Source of the DNA: Schlegelella_A sp965246805
GTDB taxonomy: Bacteria; Pseudomonadota; Gammaproteobacteria; Burkholderiales; Burkholderiaceae_C
Length of the DNA: 64,000 nt
NCBI GenBank assembly: GCA_965246805.1
Contig: CBDFFO010000006.1
Location: 248,001 to 312,000 of the forward strand
Reading direction: 5' to 3'
The notes beneath the pieces were generated by a model, which was given only the letters and a program-made list of their open reading frames with translations, made no database searches and was not told where the DNA came from. Position numbers and translations under genes: made by a program. Below, in pieces: positions 48,487 to 58,141 of the stretch. Position 1 is the stretch's first letter. Each line of letters begins with the position of its first letter.

Positions 48487-49240
48487 GCGCGTTGCCGAGG
48501 TAGGCGGCCCGGACGTCGGGGTGGCCGCGAATCATCGACGGCTCGCCGCTCGCGATGACCCGGCCGTCGACCATCACGGTGATGCGATCGGCCACTTTGA
48601 AGACCGCGTCCATGTCGTGCTCGACCAGCAGCACCGCATGCGTTGCGCGCAACGTGCCGAGCAATTCGAGCATGCGACCGGTCTCTTCCGCACCCATGCC
48701 GGCGAGCGGTTCGTCGAGCAGCAGCACGCGCGGGTCGGTGGCAAGCCCCATCGCGATCTCGAGCTGGCGCTTCTGGCCGTGGCTCAGGTGGCCCGCGAGC
48801 GCCGATGCGCTGTCGACGAGGCCGGCCGCGTCGAGCGCGCGCCACGCAGCGGCGTGGCTCGGTTTGCAGTGGGCAGCGCCTTCCCACACGCGCCAGGCGC
48901 GCGGCGTGACCGCTTGCGCGCAGAGCCGCGCGTTCTCGAACACGCTGAACTCGGGAAAGATCGTCGTGCGCTGGAAGCTTCGGCCGAGGCCGGCGCGCGC
49001 GCGCCGCGGTTGCGGCCACGCGGTGATGTCGGTGCCGCGCAGCAGCACGCGGCCATCGCTGGGGCGCGCGTCGCCCGCGAGCAGGTTGACGAGGGTCGAT
49101 TTGCCGGCGCCGTTGGTGCCGATCACGGCGTGGATTTCGCCGACGTGGAAGTCGAGCGTCACCGCGTCCACGGCGGTCAGGCCGCCGAAGCGGCGCGTCA
49201 GCGCAGCGGCCTGCAGCAATGGCGGTGCGGCCAGACTCAT
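48479..49240 (-). CDS. ABC importer ATP-binding protein, LivG type (box cluster)
   Basis: A 253-residue LivG-like ATPase. Walker A GTNGAGKSTL, the LivG-type linker GLGRSFQRTTIFPEFSVFEN, signature LSHGQKRQLEIAMGL (His in place of Gly) and Walker B VLLLDEPLAGMG are visible. The start (MSLAAPPLLQAAALTRRFGG) overlaps the LivM stop by four bases. It pairs with the LivF-type ATPase. Confidence 0.92.
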   Translation of the reverse strand: MSLAAPPLLQAAALTRRFGGLTAVDAVTLDFHVGEIHAVIGTNGAGKSTLVNLLAGDARPSDGRVLLRGTDITAWPQPRRARAGLGRSFQRTTIFPEFSVFENARLCAQAVTPRAWRVWEGAAHCKPSHAAAWRALDAAGLVDSASALAGHLSHGQKRQLEIAMGLATDPRVLLLDEPLAGMGAEETGRMLELLGTLRATHAVLLVEHDMDAVFKVADRITVMVDGRVIASGEPSMIRGHPDVRAAYLGNAHA

Positions 49241-50217
49241 GGCGCCTCTTGCCGAAGGCCGGAACGCCGCACGTGCTGCCCCAGACCGGCCAGGCCCTTC
49301 GGCAGCAAAGCCACCGCCGCGATGATCGTGAGCCCGAGCGTCAACTGCCAATGCGAGGCGAGTTGTCCGAGCAGCGCTTCCGACTGGAAGAACTCGCGCA
49401 GCAACGTGAACGCGACCGCGCCGATCACCGCGCCGCGTGCGCTGCCGATGCCGCCGAGGATCACCATCAGCAACACCGCGCCCGACTCCTGCCACGCCAG
49501 CAGCTCGGGATTGACGGCGCCGTCCTTGATCGCGATCAACGAACCCGCGACGCCGGCCAGTGCACCCGCGAGCACGAACACCGCGAGCTTGTAGCGGTAG
49601 GTCGGGAAGCCCGCGGCGCGCATGCGCGCCTCGTTGACGCGGATGCCGGCGAGCGCATGACCGAAGCGCGAGCGCGCGACGACCGCGACGGTCACGTACG
49701 TGACGACGAGCGCCGCCAGCACCGTGAGGTGCATCGTCAGGCGGTCGCCCAGGTCGAGCAGCAGGTGGTGGCCGACCTCGACCACCGGCTTCGTGTACAG
49801 GAAGATGCCGTCGCTGCCGCCGCCAAGCTTGGTGTCGTGGAACACGAAGTACGCCATCTGCGCGAATGCCAGCGTGACCATGATGAAGTACACGCCGCGC
49901 GTGCGCAGGCTCAAGGCACCGACGAAGAGCGCGTACGCCGCGGCCGTGAGCACCGCCAGCGGCAACACCTGAAAGAGCGGCGCGGCGCCCTGACCCGACG
50001 CGAGCACGGTCACGTACGCACCGATGCCGAGATAGGCCGCGTGGCCGAGGCTCACCAGGCCGGTCATGCCGACGAGCAGGTGCAGGCTGAGCGCGAACAC
50101 CGCGTAGAGCGCGATCTTCGACACGAGATCTTGCGTGTAGGGCGCGACCAGCCACGGCAGCGACGCGAAGGCCAGCGCGGCCGCGACCGGCACCAGCCAA
50201 GCCGGGCCGCTACGCAC
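49237..50217 (-). CDS. ABC importer permease, LivM type (box cluster)
   Basis: A 326-residue permease with about eight helices. LLVGMTGLVSLGHAAYLGIG is the LivM signature, and VNEARMRAAGFPTYRYKLAV is the cytoplasmic coupling region. It overlaps LivH by eight bases and LivG by four, so the whole importer is translationally coupled. Confidence 0.92.
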   Translation of the reverse strand: MRSGPAWLVPVAAALAFASLPWLVAPYTQDLVSKIALYAVFALSLHLLVGMTGLVSLGHAAYLGIGAYVTVLASGQGAAPLFQVLPLAVLTAAAYALFVGALSLRTRGVYFIMVTLAFAQMAYFVFHDTKLGGGSDGIFLYTKPVVEVGHHLLLDLGDRLTMHLTVLAALVVTYVTVAVVARSRFGHALAGIRVNEARMRAAGFPTYRYKLAVFVLAGALAGVAGSLIAIKDGAVNPELLAWQESGAVLLMVILGGIGSARGAVIGAVAFTLLREFFQSEALLGQLASHWQLTLGLTIIAAVALLPKGLAGLGQHVRRSGLRQEAP

Positions 50218-51079
50218 GCTTCATCAACCCTTCAGGCCGCCACACGAGGATCAGCGCCATCAGCAGGTAGATGCCGACGCCGCTCCACTCGGCGAAGAAC
50301 ACCTTGCCGAAGGTGTCGACGACGCCGACCAACAGCGAGGCGATCAGCGCCCCGGTGATCGACCCGATGCCGCCGATCACGACCACCACGAAGCACACGA
50401 TCAGCACGCTGCCGCCCATGCCGGGGTACACCGACGAGAGCGGCGCTGCGATCATCCCGGCGAGTGCCGCGAGGGCCACGCCGCCCGCGAACACGATTCG
50501 GTAGAGGCGCCGGATGTCGATGCCGAGGCCGCGCACCATGTCGCGGTTGGTGGCGCCAGCGCGGATCATCATGCCGAGACGCGTGCGCTGCACCACGCCG
50601 TAGAGCCCGAGGGCGACCACGATGCAGGAGGCCGATGCGAATACGCGATACCACGGGTAGGACATCAGCTCGCCGAGCCTGAAGCTGCCGCCGAGCCAGT
50701 CGGGAATGGCGACGCCGTGCACGTCGTTGCCGACGGCCACGCTCCGCAGTTCCTCGAAGACGAGGATGAGCGCGTACGTCATCAACACCTGCTGCAGGTG
50801 ATCGCGTTCGTATAGGTAGCTGAAGAACGCCCACTCGAGCAGGTAGCCGAACACGCCCGCGAGCAGCACGCCGACGACGAGGCGCGTGATGAACCAGTCA
50901 CCGAACCAAGGTGCGAGCGCGAACGCGAGGTACGCGCCCAGCATGTAGAAGCTGCCGTGCGCGAGGTTGATCACGCCCATGATCCCGAAGATGAGCGTGA
51001 GCCCGCTCGCCACGAGGAACAGCAGCAAGCCGTATTGCACGGCGTTCAAGCACTGGACGAGGAAGGTCGCGAGGTCCAT
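50210..51079 (-). CDS. ABC importer permease, LivH type (box cluster)
   Basis: A 289-residue permease, MDLATFLVQCLNAVQYGLLL onwards, with the LivH signature IFGIMGVINLAHGSFYMLGA and the coupling loop RLGMMIRAGATNRDMVRGLG. It follows the substrate-binding protein gene after 165 bases; that gap contains no gene that I can see. Confidence 0.92.
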   Translation of the reverse strand: MDLATFLVQCLNAVQYGLLLFLVASGLTLIFGIMGVINLAHGSFYMLGAYLAFALAPWFGDWFITRLVVGVLLAGVFGYLLEWAFFSYLYERDHLQQVLMTYALILVFEELRSVAVGNDVHGVAIPDWLGGSFRLGELMSYPWYRVFASASCIVVALGLYGVVQRTRLGMMIRAGATNRDMVRGLGIDIRRLYRIVFAGGVALAALAGMIAAPLSSVYPGMGGSVLIVCFVVVVIGGIGSITGALIASLLVGVVDTFGKVFFAEWSGVGIYLLMALILVWRPEGLMKRA

Positions 51080-51244
51080 CGGCGCACCTTGCGCAGTTGC
51101 GACACCACCGTGGCGTCGAGCGGGATCACGGCGTCGGGTCGATGACGCGCGGCCGCAGCTGGGCGCGCCGTGTCGGATCGAACGGATCAGAATGGCCCGA
51201 CGGCGTTCGCGGCATCGAACGCAGGCAGGCCACCCGGTGACGTA

Positions 51245-52426
51245 CTAGAGCTTGCAACCCTTGGCAGGGTCGGCGAGCGCCTTTACCGCGACCGACCGGT
51301 ACTCGTTGTAGTTGCCCTTGACTTCGCGCAGGAACATGTCCTGCACCGGGTTGCCGGCCGGCGAGATCGTGAACCTGCCGCGCGGGCTGTCGACCGTGGT
51401 CTTGTGCATCGCGGTGGTGATGGCGTCGCGCTGGCTCAGATCTCCCTTCGCGGCCGCGAGGCCGGCGGCGAGGATCTGCGCTGCGTCGTAGCCCTGCACC
51501 GCGTACACGTCGGCGTTGGCCTTGTAGGTGAGCGCGTAGCTCTTCCTGAAATTGTTGTTGCGCGGCGTGTCGAGGTTGTCGGCGTAATGCAGCGTCGTCA
51601 GCATGTTCTGCGCCGCCGCGCCTTGCGCTTCGAGCGTGCCGTCGGTGAGGAATCCCGGGCCATAGAGCGGGATGGTCTTGTTGAGGCCGGCCGCGGCATA
51701 GTCCTTCACGAATTTCACAGCGCCGCCGCCGGCGAAGAACGCATACACCACGTCGGGCTTCTGCGACGCGATCTCGGTGAGCAGGGCCTGGAATTCGACG
51801 TTCGGAAACGGCAGCGTCAGGTCCTTCAGTACCTTGCCGCCGTTCTTCTCGAAGCCTTCGGTGAACCCTTTTGTCGACTCGGTGCCGGCCGCGTAATTCC
51901 ACGTGATCGTCATCGCGCGCTTAATGCCTTTCTGGCCCGCGACGACGCCCATCGCGTAGCCCGGTTGCCAGTTCGAGAACGAACTGCGCACGATGTTCGC
52001 CCCGCACATCGGCCCGGTGATCGCGTCGGCGCCGGCGTTCGGGATGATGAGCAGCGTGTTGCTTTCCTTCGCGGCCTTCGCCATCGCGAGCGCGACCCCG
52101 GAGTGAACCGTGCCCACGAGCACGTCGACGCCGTCGCGCTTGATGAGCTTGCCGACGTTGTCAGTCGCCTTCGACGGGTCCGATTCGTCGTCGACCTTGA
52201 GGTACTGGATCTCGCGTCCGGCGAGTTTGCCGCCCTGCTCCTGCACGTAGAGCTTGAAGCCGTTCTCGATCGCGTTGCCGAGGCCGGCGTAAGTGCCGGA
52301 GTAAGGCAGCATCAGGCCGACCTTGATCGCGCTCTTGTCCTGCGCAACGGCGTTGCCGTTCAGCGCCGCGAAGACGGCCGAAAGGGCGACGGAGATAAGT
52401 CGCACTCGAGAAGGGTAGGTGTGCAT
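51245..52426 (-). CDS. Periplasmic substrate-binding protein of the ABC importer (box cluster)
   Basis: A 393-residue type I periplasmic binding protein of the LivK kind. A signal peptide (LISVALSAVFAALNGNAVAQ) precedes IKVGLMLPYSGTYAGLGNAI. The two lobes are recognisable (VDVLVGTVHSGVALAMAKAA; KPDVVYAFFAGGGAVKFVKD). CTGGAGCG ahead of the ATG at 52426 decides the start. Its place next to bclA suggests an aromatic acid, probably benzoate, as ligand. Comparable binding proteins accompany other box clusters. Confidence 0.9.
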   Translation of the reverse strand: MHTYPSRVRLISVALSAVFAALNGNAVAQDKSAIKVGLMLPYSGTYAGLGNAIENGFKLYVQEQGGKLAGREIQYLKVDDESDPSKATDNVGKLIKRDGVDVLVGTVHSGVALAMAKAAKESNTLLIIPNAGADAITGPMCGANIVRSSFSNWQPGYAMGVVAGQKGIKRAMTITWNYAAGTESTKGFTEGFEKNGGKVLKDLTLPFPNVEFQALLTEIASQKPDVVYAFFAGGGAVKFVKDYAAAGLNKTIPLYGPGFLTDGTLEAQGAAAQNMLTTLHYADNLDTPRNNNFRKSYALTYKANADVYAVQGYDAAQILAAGLAAAKGDLSQRDAITTAMHKTTVDSPRGRFTISPAGNPVQDMFLREVKGNYNEYRSVAVKALADPAKGCKL

Positions 52427-52574
52427 GAGTCGCTCCAGGGCAGGGTTGGACGGTTGAAAAGATCCACCAAGGCAAGCATTGTCCACGCGCGAGCCGTCGG
52501 CGCGGGCGGCGCCCGGCTGGTGTTTGCGCCGATTGAACTCAGTGCCAACCGATGCGCCGAACGCCCGCGATCTT

Positions 52575-53504
52575 TCAACCGCTCATCGGCACGTCGTCTA
52601 GGGGGGTCGGTAGCCAGACCCCCGACCCCGCGGCGAGGATGAATCGGCCTGCCGCCCTCGACAGACGCTCGGCCTGATCGCGGTGCGGAGAATGGCCGCA
52701 ATCGGCGAGCACGAGCGCTCGCGTCTGCGGCACCACGCGCGCCAGCGAGCGGATCTGCTCCAGCGTGCCGTACTCGTCGCCTTCGCCCTGCACCGCCAGC
52801 AACGGGCAGCGGATGGCAGCGAGTTCACGCTCGATGTTCCACGATCGGAACGTCGGGTCGAGCCAGATGTCGTTCCAGCCCCGGAACGCCGAATCGACGT
52901 CGGCGTGGTGGCGTGCCAGCCGGCTCCGAAGGTCGCCGTGCTCGTAGGCCGCACGCGCCGCTTCGATACCCGCGATCGACCGGTCCTCGACGAAGAGGTG
53001 GGGCGCCACGGCGACGACACCGGCCACGTCGTGCGTGGCGGCGTGGAGCAGCGCGATCGACGCCCCGTCGCTGTGGCCGAAGAGCCATGGCCGTGTGATG
53101 CCGAGTTGCTCGAACAGCTGCGGCAGCGCCGATTCAGCCTGTTCGTGCAGGAAGCGCACCGGCTAACGTTCGGTGGCGGGGCGTGGCGTTGAAAGGCCGT
53201 AGCCACGGCGCGAAAAGACGAGGCCGACCAGTCCGTGCGCGGCGCAGAAGCGTTCCGGAAAGTCGCGCCACGCCGAGACCGAGCCGAGCCCTTCGTGCAG
53301 GAACACCACGACCGGCGCTTCCGGCAGATCGACCCTCGCGGCGCGATCGGCCGTGGCGACCGATCGACTGCATCCGCCCGCGGCCTCGTTCGCATCTGCG
53401 CGCGGGTCATCGGCGCCAAGGTGGCCAGTACCCAACCAGCGGTATTCGAGGCGCGCCGGCGTCCCGTGCCAATCGATCGTTGCGTAGGCCGGCGAGCCCG
53501 CCAT
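52575..53504 (-). pseudogene. Alpha/beta-hydrolase of the box cluster, interrupted by an amber codon
   Basis: An alpha/beta-hydrolase of ~309 codons with one in-frame stop, TAG at 53163-53165. Before it: HEGLGSVSAWRDFP (oxyanion region) and SRRGYGLSTPRPATER. After it: PVRFLHEQAESALPQLFEQL, GHSDGASIALLHAA (nucleophile Ser) and DCGHSPHRDQ (catalytic His). As I remember box-cluster homologues, they read ERW at this point, so TGG to TAG is the simplest change. The frame is otherwise intact, which suggests a recent mutation, suppression or a sequencing error. It lies six bases after bclA on the same strand. Confidence 0.85.
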
Positions 53505-53509
53505 GCCTG

Positions 53510-55150
53510 TCAGGCGGTGCCGGGCAGGCCCGCGGCGGCGATGCCGGCTTCGCGCTCACGCAGCCGAAAGCGCTGGATCTTGCCGGTCGCGGTCTTCGGC
53601 AGCTCGTCGACGAACTCGATGAAACGCGGGTACTTGAAGGGGGCGAGTCGATCCTTCACGAAGGCCTGCAGTTCGCTCTCGGTCAGCGCGAGCCCGGCCT
53701 TGCGCACCACGCAGGCCTTGGTCTTGGTCAAGCCGTTCGCATCGATCTTGCCGAACACCGCGCATTCGAGCACCGCGGGGTGCTGCATCAAGGTGGCCTC
53801 GACCTCGAACGGCGACACGTAGACGCCGCTCACCTTCAGCATGTCGTCGCTGCGGCCTGCGTAGACGTAGCAGCCGCGCGCGTCGACCGAGTACTTGTCG
53901 CCGGTGCGGGTCCAGTCGCCGAGGAAGGTGGCGCGCGACTTCTCGCGTTGCGCCCAGTACATGAGCGCCGCACTCGGGCCGGCGACGTAGAGGTCGCCGA
54001 TCTCGCCGGGCGCGGCGTCGGTGCCGGCTTCGTCGACGAGGCGCAGCCGGTAGCCGGGCACGGCGCGACCGGTGCTGCCGTAGTTCACGTCGCCGGGCCG
54101 GTTCGACAGGAAGATGTGCAGCATCTCGGTCGAGCCGATGCCGTCGACGATCTCGCAGCCGTAGCGGGCAGTGAATTGCTCGCCGATCTCGCGCGGCAGG
54201 GCCTCGCCCGCCGACGAGCAGAGGCGCAGGCAGACGGCACTCTTCGCCGGCCGATCGGGCGCAGCGAGCATGCCGGCATAGCCGGTGGGCGCGCCGAAGA
54301 ACACGGTCACGCCATGGTCGGTCCAGCGCCTGAAGACGGCTTGCGGCGTCGGCCGCTCGGCCATCAAGACGGTGGTCGCGCCGACGCTCATCGGGAAGGT
54401 GAGGGCGTTGCCGAGGCCGTACGCGAAGAACAGCTTGGCGGCCGAGAACGCGATGTCGCTCTCCCGCAGGCCTAGCACCGGCGTGCCATAGAGCACGGCG
54501 GTCCAGTACAGGTTGGAGTGGGTGTGTACGGCGCCCTTCGGCCGGCCGGTAGAGCCCGACGAGTAGAGCCAGAAGCCGATGTCGTCGGCGAGAGTGTCGG
54601 CGGCTTCGATGAGCGGGGGACCGGCGCGGAGCTGCTTGAACGATGTGACGGACGGCGCAGCCGCGGCGCCCGCTGTCGACCGGGTATCGCCACCCGACAC
54701 GATCAACGCCAGGTCCGCGTCGGCGCCGCCCGACTTGAGCGATGCCTGAAGGTTCGGGAGCAGGCTCGCCGAGACCATCACCGCGCGCGCGTGGCTGTGC
54801 TGGAGCATGTAGGCGTGGTCTTCCACCGTGAGCAGCGTGTTCACGGGCACCGGCACCAGGCCGGCGTAGAGCGCGCCGAGAAAGCCGGTCACGAAATCGA
54901 TGCTGTCCTGCATCACCATCAACACGCGCTCTTCGCGGCGCAGGCCGAGCGCGAGCAGGCCGGTGGCGCAGCGCCGCACCTCGTCGGCCAGCTCGGCGTG
55001 CGTCACGCACCGTGCGTCGTCGATGTAGGCGACGCGATCGCCGCGGCTGGCGTTCAATGCCAGCAGATGGCGCGCGGCGTTGAAGCGCGCGGGCGGGGCC
55101 AGGGCCTCGAGCAAGGCGGCGCCGGCGTCCGCAGATGTAATATCTTGCAT
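53510..55150 (-). CDS. bclA: Benzoate-CoA ligase
   Basis: A 546-residue acyl-CoA synthetase of the benzoate/4-hydroxybenzoate ligase group, making benzoyl-CoA from benzoate, CoA and ATP. The P-loop-like YSSGSTGRPKG is near residue 195, GEIGDLYVAGPSAALMYW and GDWTRTGDKYSVDARGCYVY lie in the adenylate region, and the catalytic lysine is in PKTATGKIQRF. Met at 55150 (MQDITSADAG) is preferred; a longer start at 55219 would overlap boxR. No Shine-Dalgarno sequence is seen, and a TATATT on this strand (55164-55159) would start transcription almost at the ATG. Confidence 0.93.
   Translation of the reverse strand: MQDITSADAGAALLEALAPPARFNAARHLLALNASRGDRVAYIDDARCVTHAELADEVRRCATGLLALGLRREERVLMVMQDSIDFVTGFLGALYAGLVPVPVNTLLTVEDHAYMLQHSHARAVMVSASLLPNLQASLKSGGADADLALIVSGGDTRSTAGAAAAPSVTSFKQLRAGPPLIEAADTLADDIGFWLYSSGSTGRPKGAVHTHSNLYWTAVLYGTPVLGLRESDIAFSAAKLFFAYGLGNALTFPMSVGATTVLMAERPTPQAVFRRWTDHGVTVFFGAPTGYAGMLAAPDRPAKSAVCLRLCSSAGEALPREIGEQFTARYGCEIVDGIGSTEMLHIFLSNRPGDVNYGSTGRAVPGYRLRLVDEAGTDAAPGEIGDLYVAGPSAALMYWAQREKSRATFLGDWTRTGDKYSVDARGCYVYAGRSDDMLKVSGVYVSPFEVEATLMQHPAVLECAVFGKIDANGLTKTKACVVRKAGLALTESELQAFVKDRLAPFKYPRFIEFVDELPKTATGKIQRFRLREREAGIAAAGLPGTA
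55136..55149. promoter_or_regulatory. Candidate BoxR operator at the bclA start
   Basis: TGTA-ATATCT-TGCA (55136-55149) is a one-mismatch version of TGCA-N6-TGCA, the operator of BzdR, the BoxR relative of Azoarcus. It overlaps the bclA start codon and lies ~70 bases before boxR, so one bound dimer could affect both. Confidence 0.45.
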
Positions 55151-55217
55151 ACGGTACGAATATAGTCCATGCTCGCGACCGCCTTCGCCTGAGACAAACC
55201 CGAGTCGCACCCGCCCC

Positions 55218-56201
55218 ATGACCGCCGATGTCAGCCCGCGCCGCGCGCGACCTGCTCCCGTCGAACCTGCGGCCGAAGGCGTCGCCGCGGAAGGCGCCGG
55301 GAAAGACGCGTTTCTCGTGGCGCTCGGTGAGCGCACGCGAGCGTTGCGCGCGCAGCGCGGACTCACGCGCAAGAGCCTGGCGACAGCGGCGAAGGTCTCT
55401 GAGCGTCACTTGGCCAATGTCGAGATGGGGGTCGGCAACGCATCGGTGCAGTTTCTACGGCAGCTCGCCGAAGCGCTCAGCTGCCAACTCGTCGAGCTGG
55501 TCGGCGACGCCGCCGAAAGCGGGCCCGAGTGGTTGCTGATCCGCGAGATCCTGCGCGGCCGCAGCGACGCCGAGCTCGGCAGCGCGCGCGCGCGCCTGGT
55601 GGCGCTGTTCGGCGCGCCGGCGAGCGAAGCGGCGCGGCGCGGGCGGATCGCGCTGATCGGCTTGCGCGGCGCCGGCAAGAGCACGCTCGGTCGGGCCCTC
55701 GCGACAACATGGTCGGTGCCCTTCGTCGAATTGAACCGGCACATCGAAGCGCTGGCGGGCTGTCACATCGCCGAAATCCATTCGCTTTACGGCCCAGCGG
55801 CCTATCGCCGCTACGAAAAGCGTGCGCTCGAAGATGTCGTGACGCGCTATCCGAAGGCGTTGATCGCAACGCCCGGTGGCATCGTTTCCGACGCCTCGAC
55901 CTTCGGCCTGCTGCTCTCGCACTGCTACACCGTGTGGGTGCGTGCGTCGCCAGAGAGCCACATGGCGCGCGTGCTCGCGCAAGGCGACACGCGGCCCATG
56001 GCCGGCAACGCCGAGGCCATGAAAGACCTCCGCCGCATCCTCGACAGCCGATCGGCGTTCTACTCGAAGGCCGACATCGCCTTCGACACCGACGGCCTGA
56101 CGGCGTCGCAAGCGGGCGCGGCGTTGCGTGCCCGGCTGGAGGCGGTGGCGAGCGCCGAACACGCCGCCGGGGTGAAAGCGCGACAGGAATATACGCCCTG
56201 A
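55218..56201 (+). CDS. boxR: BoxR, benzoyl-CoA-responsive transcriptional regulator
   Basis: A 327-residue regulator. An N-terminal Cro/C1 helix-turn-helix (ALRAQRGLTRKSLATAAKVS then ERHLANVEMGVGNASVQFLR) is joined to a C-terminal shikimate-kinase-like domain with P-loop GLRGAGKSTLGRALA. This is the BzdR/BoxR architecture, in which the kinase-like domain senses benzoyl-CoA and no longer phosphorylates shikimate. It is divergent from bclA and precedes boxC by 134 bases. An N-terminal ~25-residue Ala/Pro/Glu segment comes before the helix-turn-helix. Operator-like TGCA boxes lie at both ends of the gene. Confidence 0.93.
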   Translation: MTADVSPRRARPAPVEPAAEGVAAEGAGKDAFLVALGERTRALRAQRGLTRKSLATAAKVSERHLANVEMGVGNASVQFLRQLAEALSCQLVELVGDAAESGPEWLLIREILRGRSDAELGSARARLVALFGAPASEAARRGRIALIGLRGAGKSTLGRALATTWSVPFVELNRHIEALAGCHIAEIHSLYGPAAYRRYEKRALEDVVTRYPKALIATPGGIVSDASTFGLLLSHCYTVWVRASPESHMARVLAQGDTRPMAGNAEAMKDLRRILDSRSAFYSKADIAFDTDGLTASQAGAALRARLEAVASAEHAAGVKARQEYTP

Positions 56202-56203
56202 GA

Positions 56204-56242
56204 TGCAATGGATTGCATGTTTTCGCCGTTTCGGCGCAGAAT
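56204..56242 (+). promoter_or_regulatory. BoxR operator and promoter for boxCB
   Basis: TGCA-ATGGAT-TGCA at 56204-56217 matches TGCA-N6-TGCA exactly. TTGCAT (56213-56218) can serve as -35 and CAGAAT (56237-56242), 18 bases on, as -10, so the right half of the operator is the -35 box. Binding there would block RNA polymerase, and benzoyl-CoA would relieve it. The region lies just after the boxR stop and 94 bases before boxC. Confidence 0.65.
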
Positions 56243-56335
56243 GACGGGTCGACGCGTTCAGCGTCGGCCTTGTTCGAGTTCGCCGCTTTCTCGCTCCGCC
56301 GCGTGCGGCCTGTCGTTCGTTCACCGGAGATGCCC

Positions 56336-58024
<1,689 letters not shown>

Positions 58025-58035
58025 ATTGACTTACT

Positions 58036-58098
58036 CCCTCTCCTGCGTCGCGGGAGAGGGCAGGGGTGAGGGTCGTCGTCGGCCTTCGCCCTCACCCC
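58036..58098. repeat. Composite palindromic repeat, copy 2 (boxC/boxB spacer)
   Basis: An inner stem CCCTCTCC/GGAGAGGG (58036-58060) lies beside a larger perfect 10-bp stem GGGGTGAGGG (58063-58072) / CCCTCACCCC (58089-58098). The words match copy 1 at 47651-47760. Inside an operon this structure could shield the boxC message or lower boxB expression. Confidence 0.8.
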
Positions 58099-58141
58099 AC
58101 CCCTTTCCCGCGCAGCGGGATAGGAAGCCAGGAAAAACCCC

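Noticed and set aside
53556..55409. A 617-codon minus-strand frame overlapping bclA in another register
   Set aside because: Arg/Ala-rich shadow; bclA in the neighbouring frame carries all ligase motifs.
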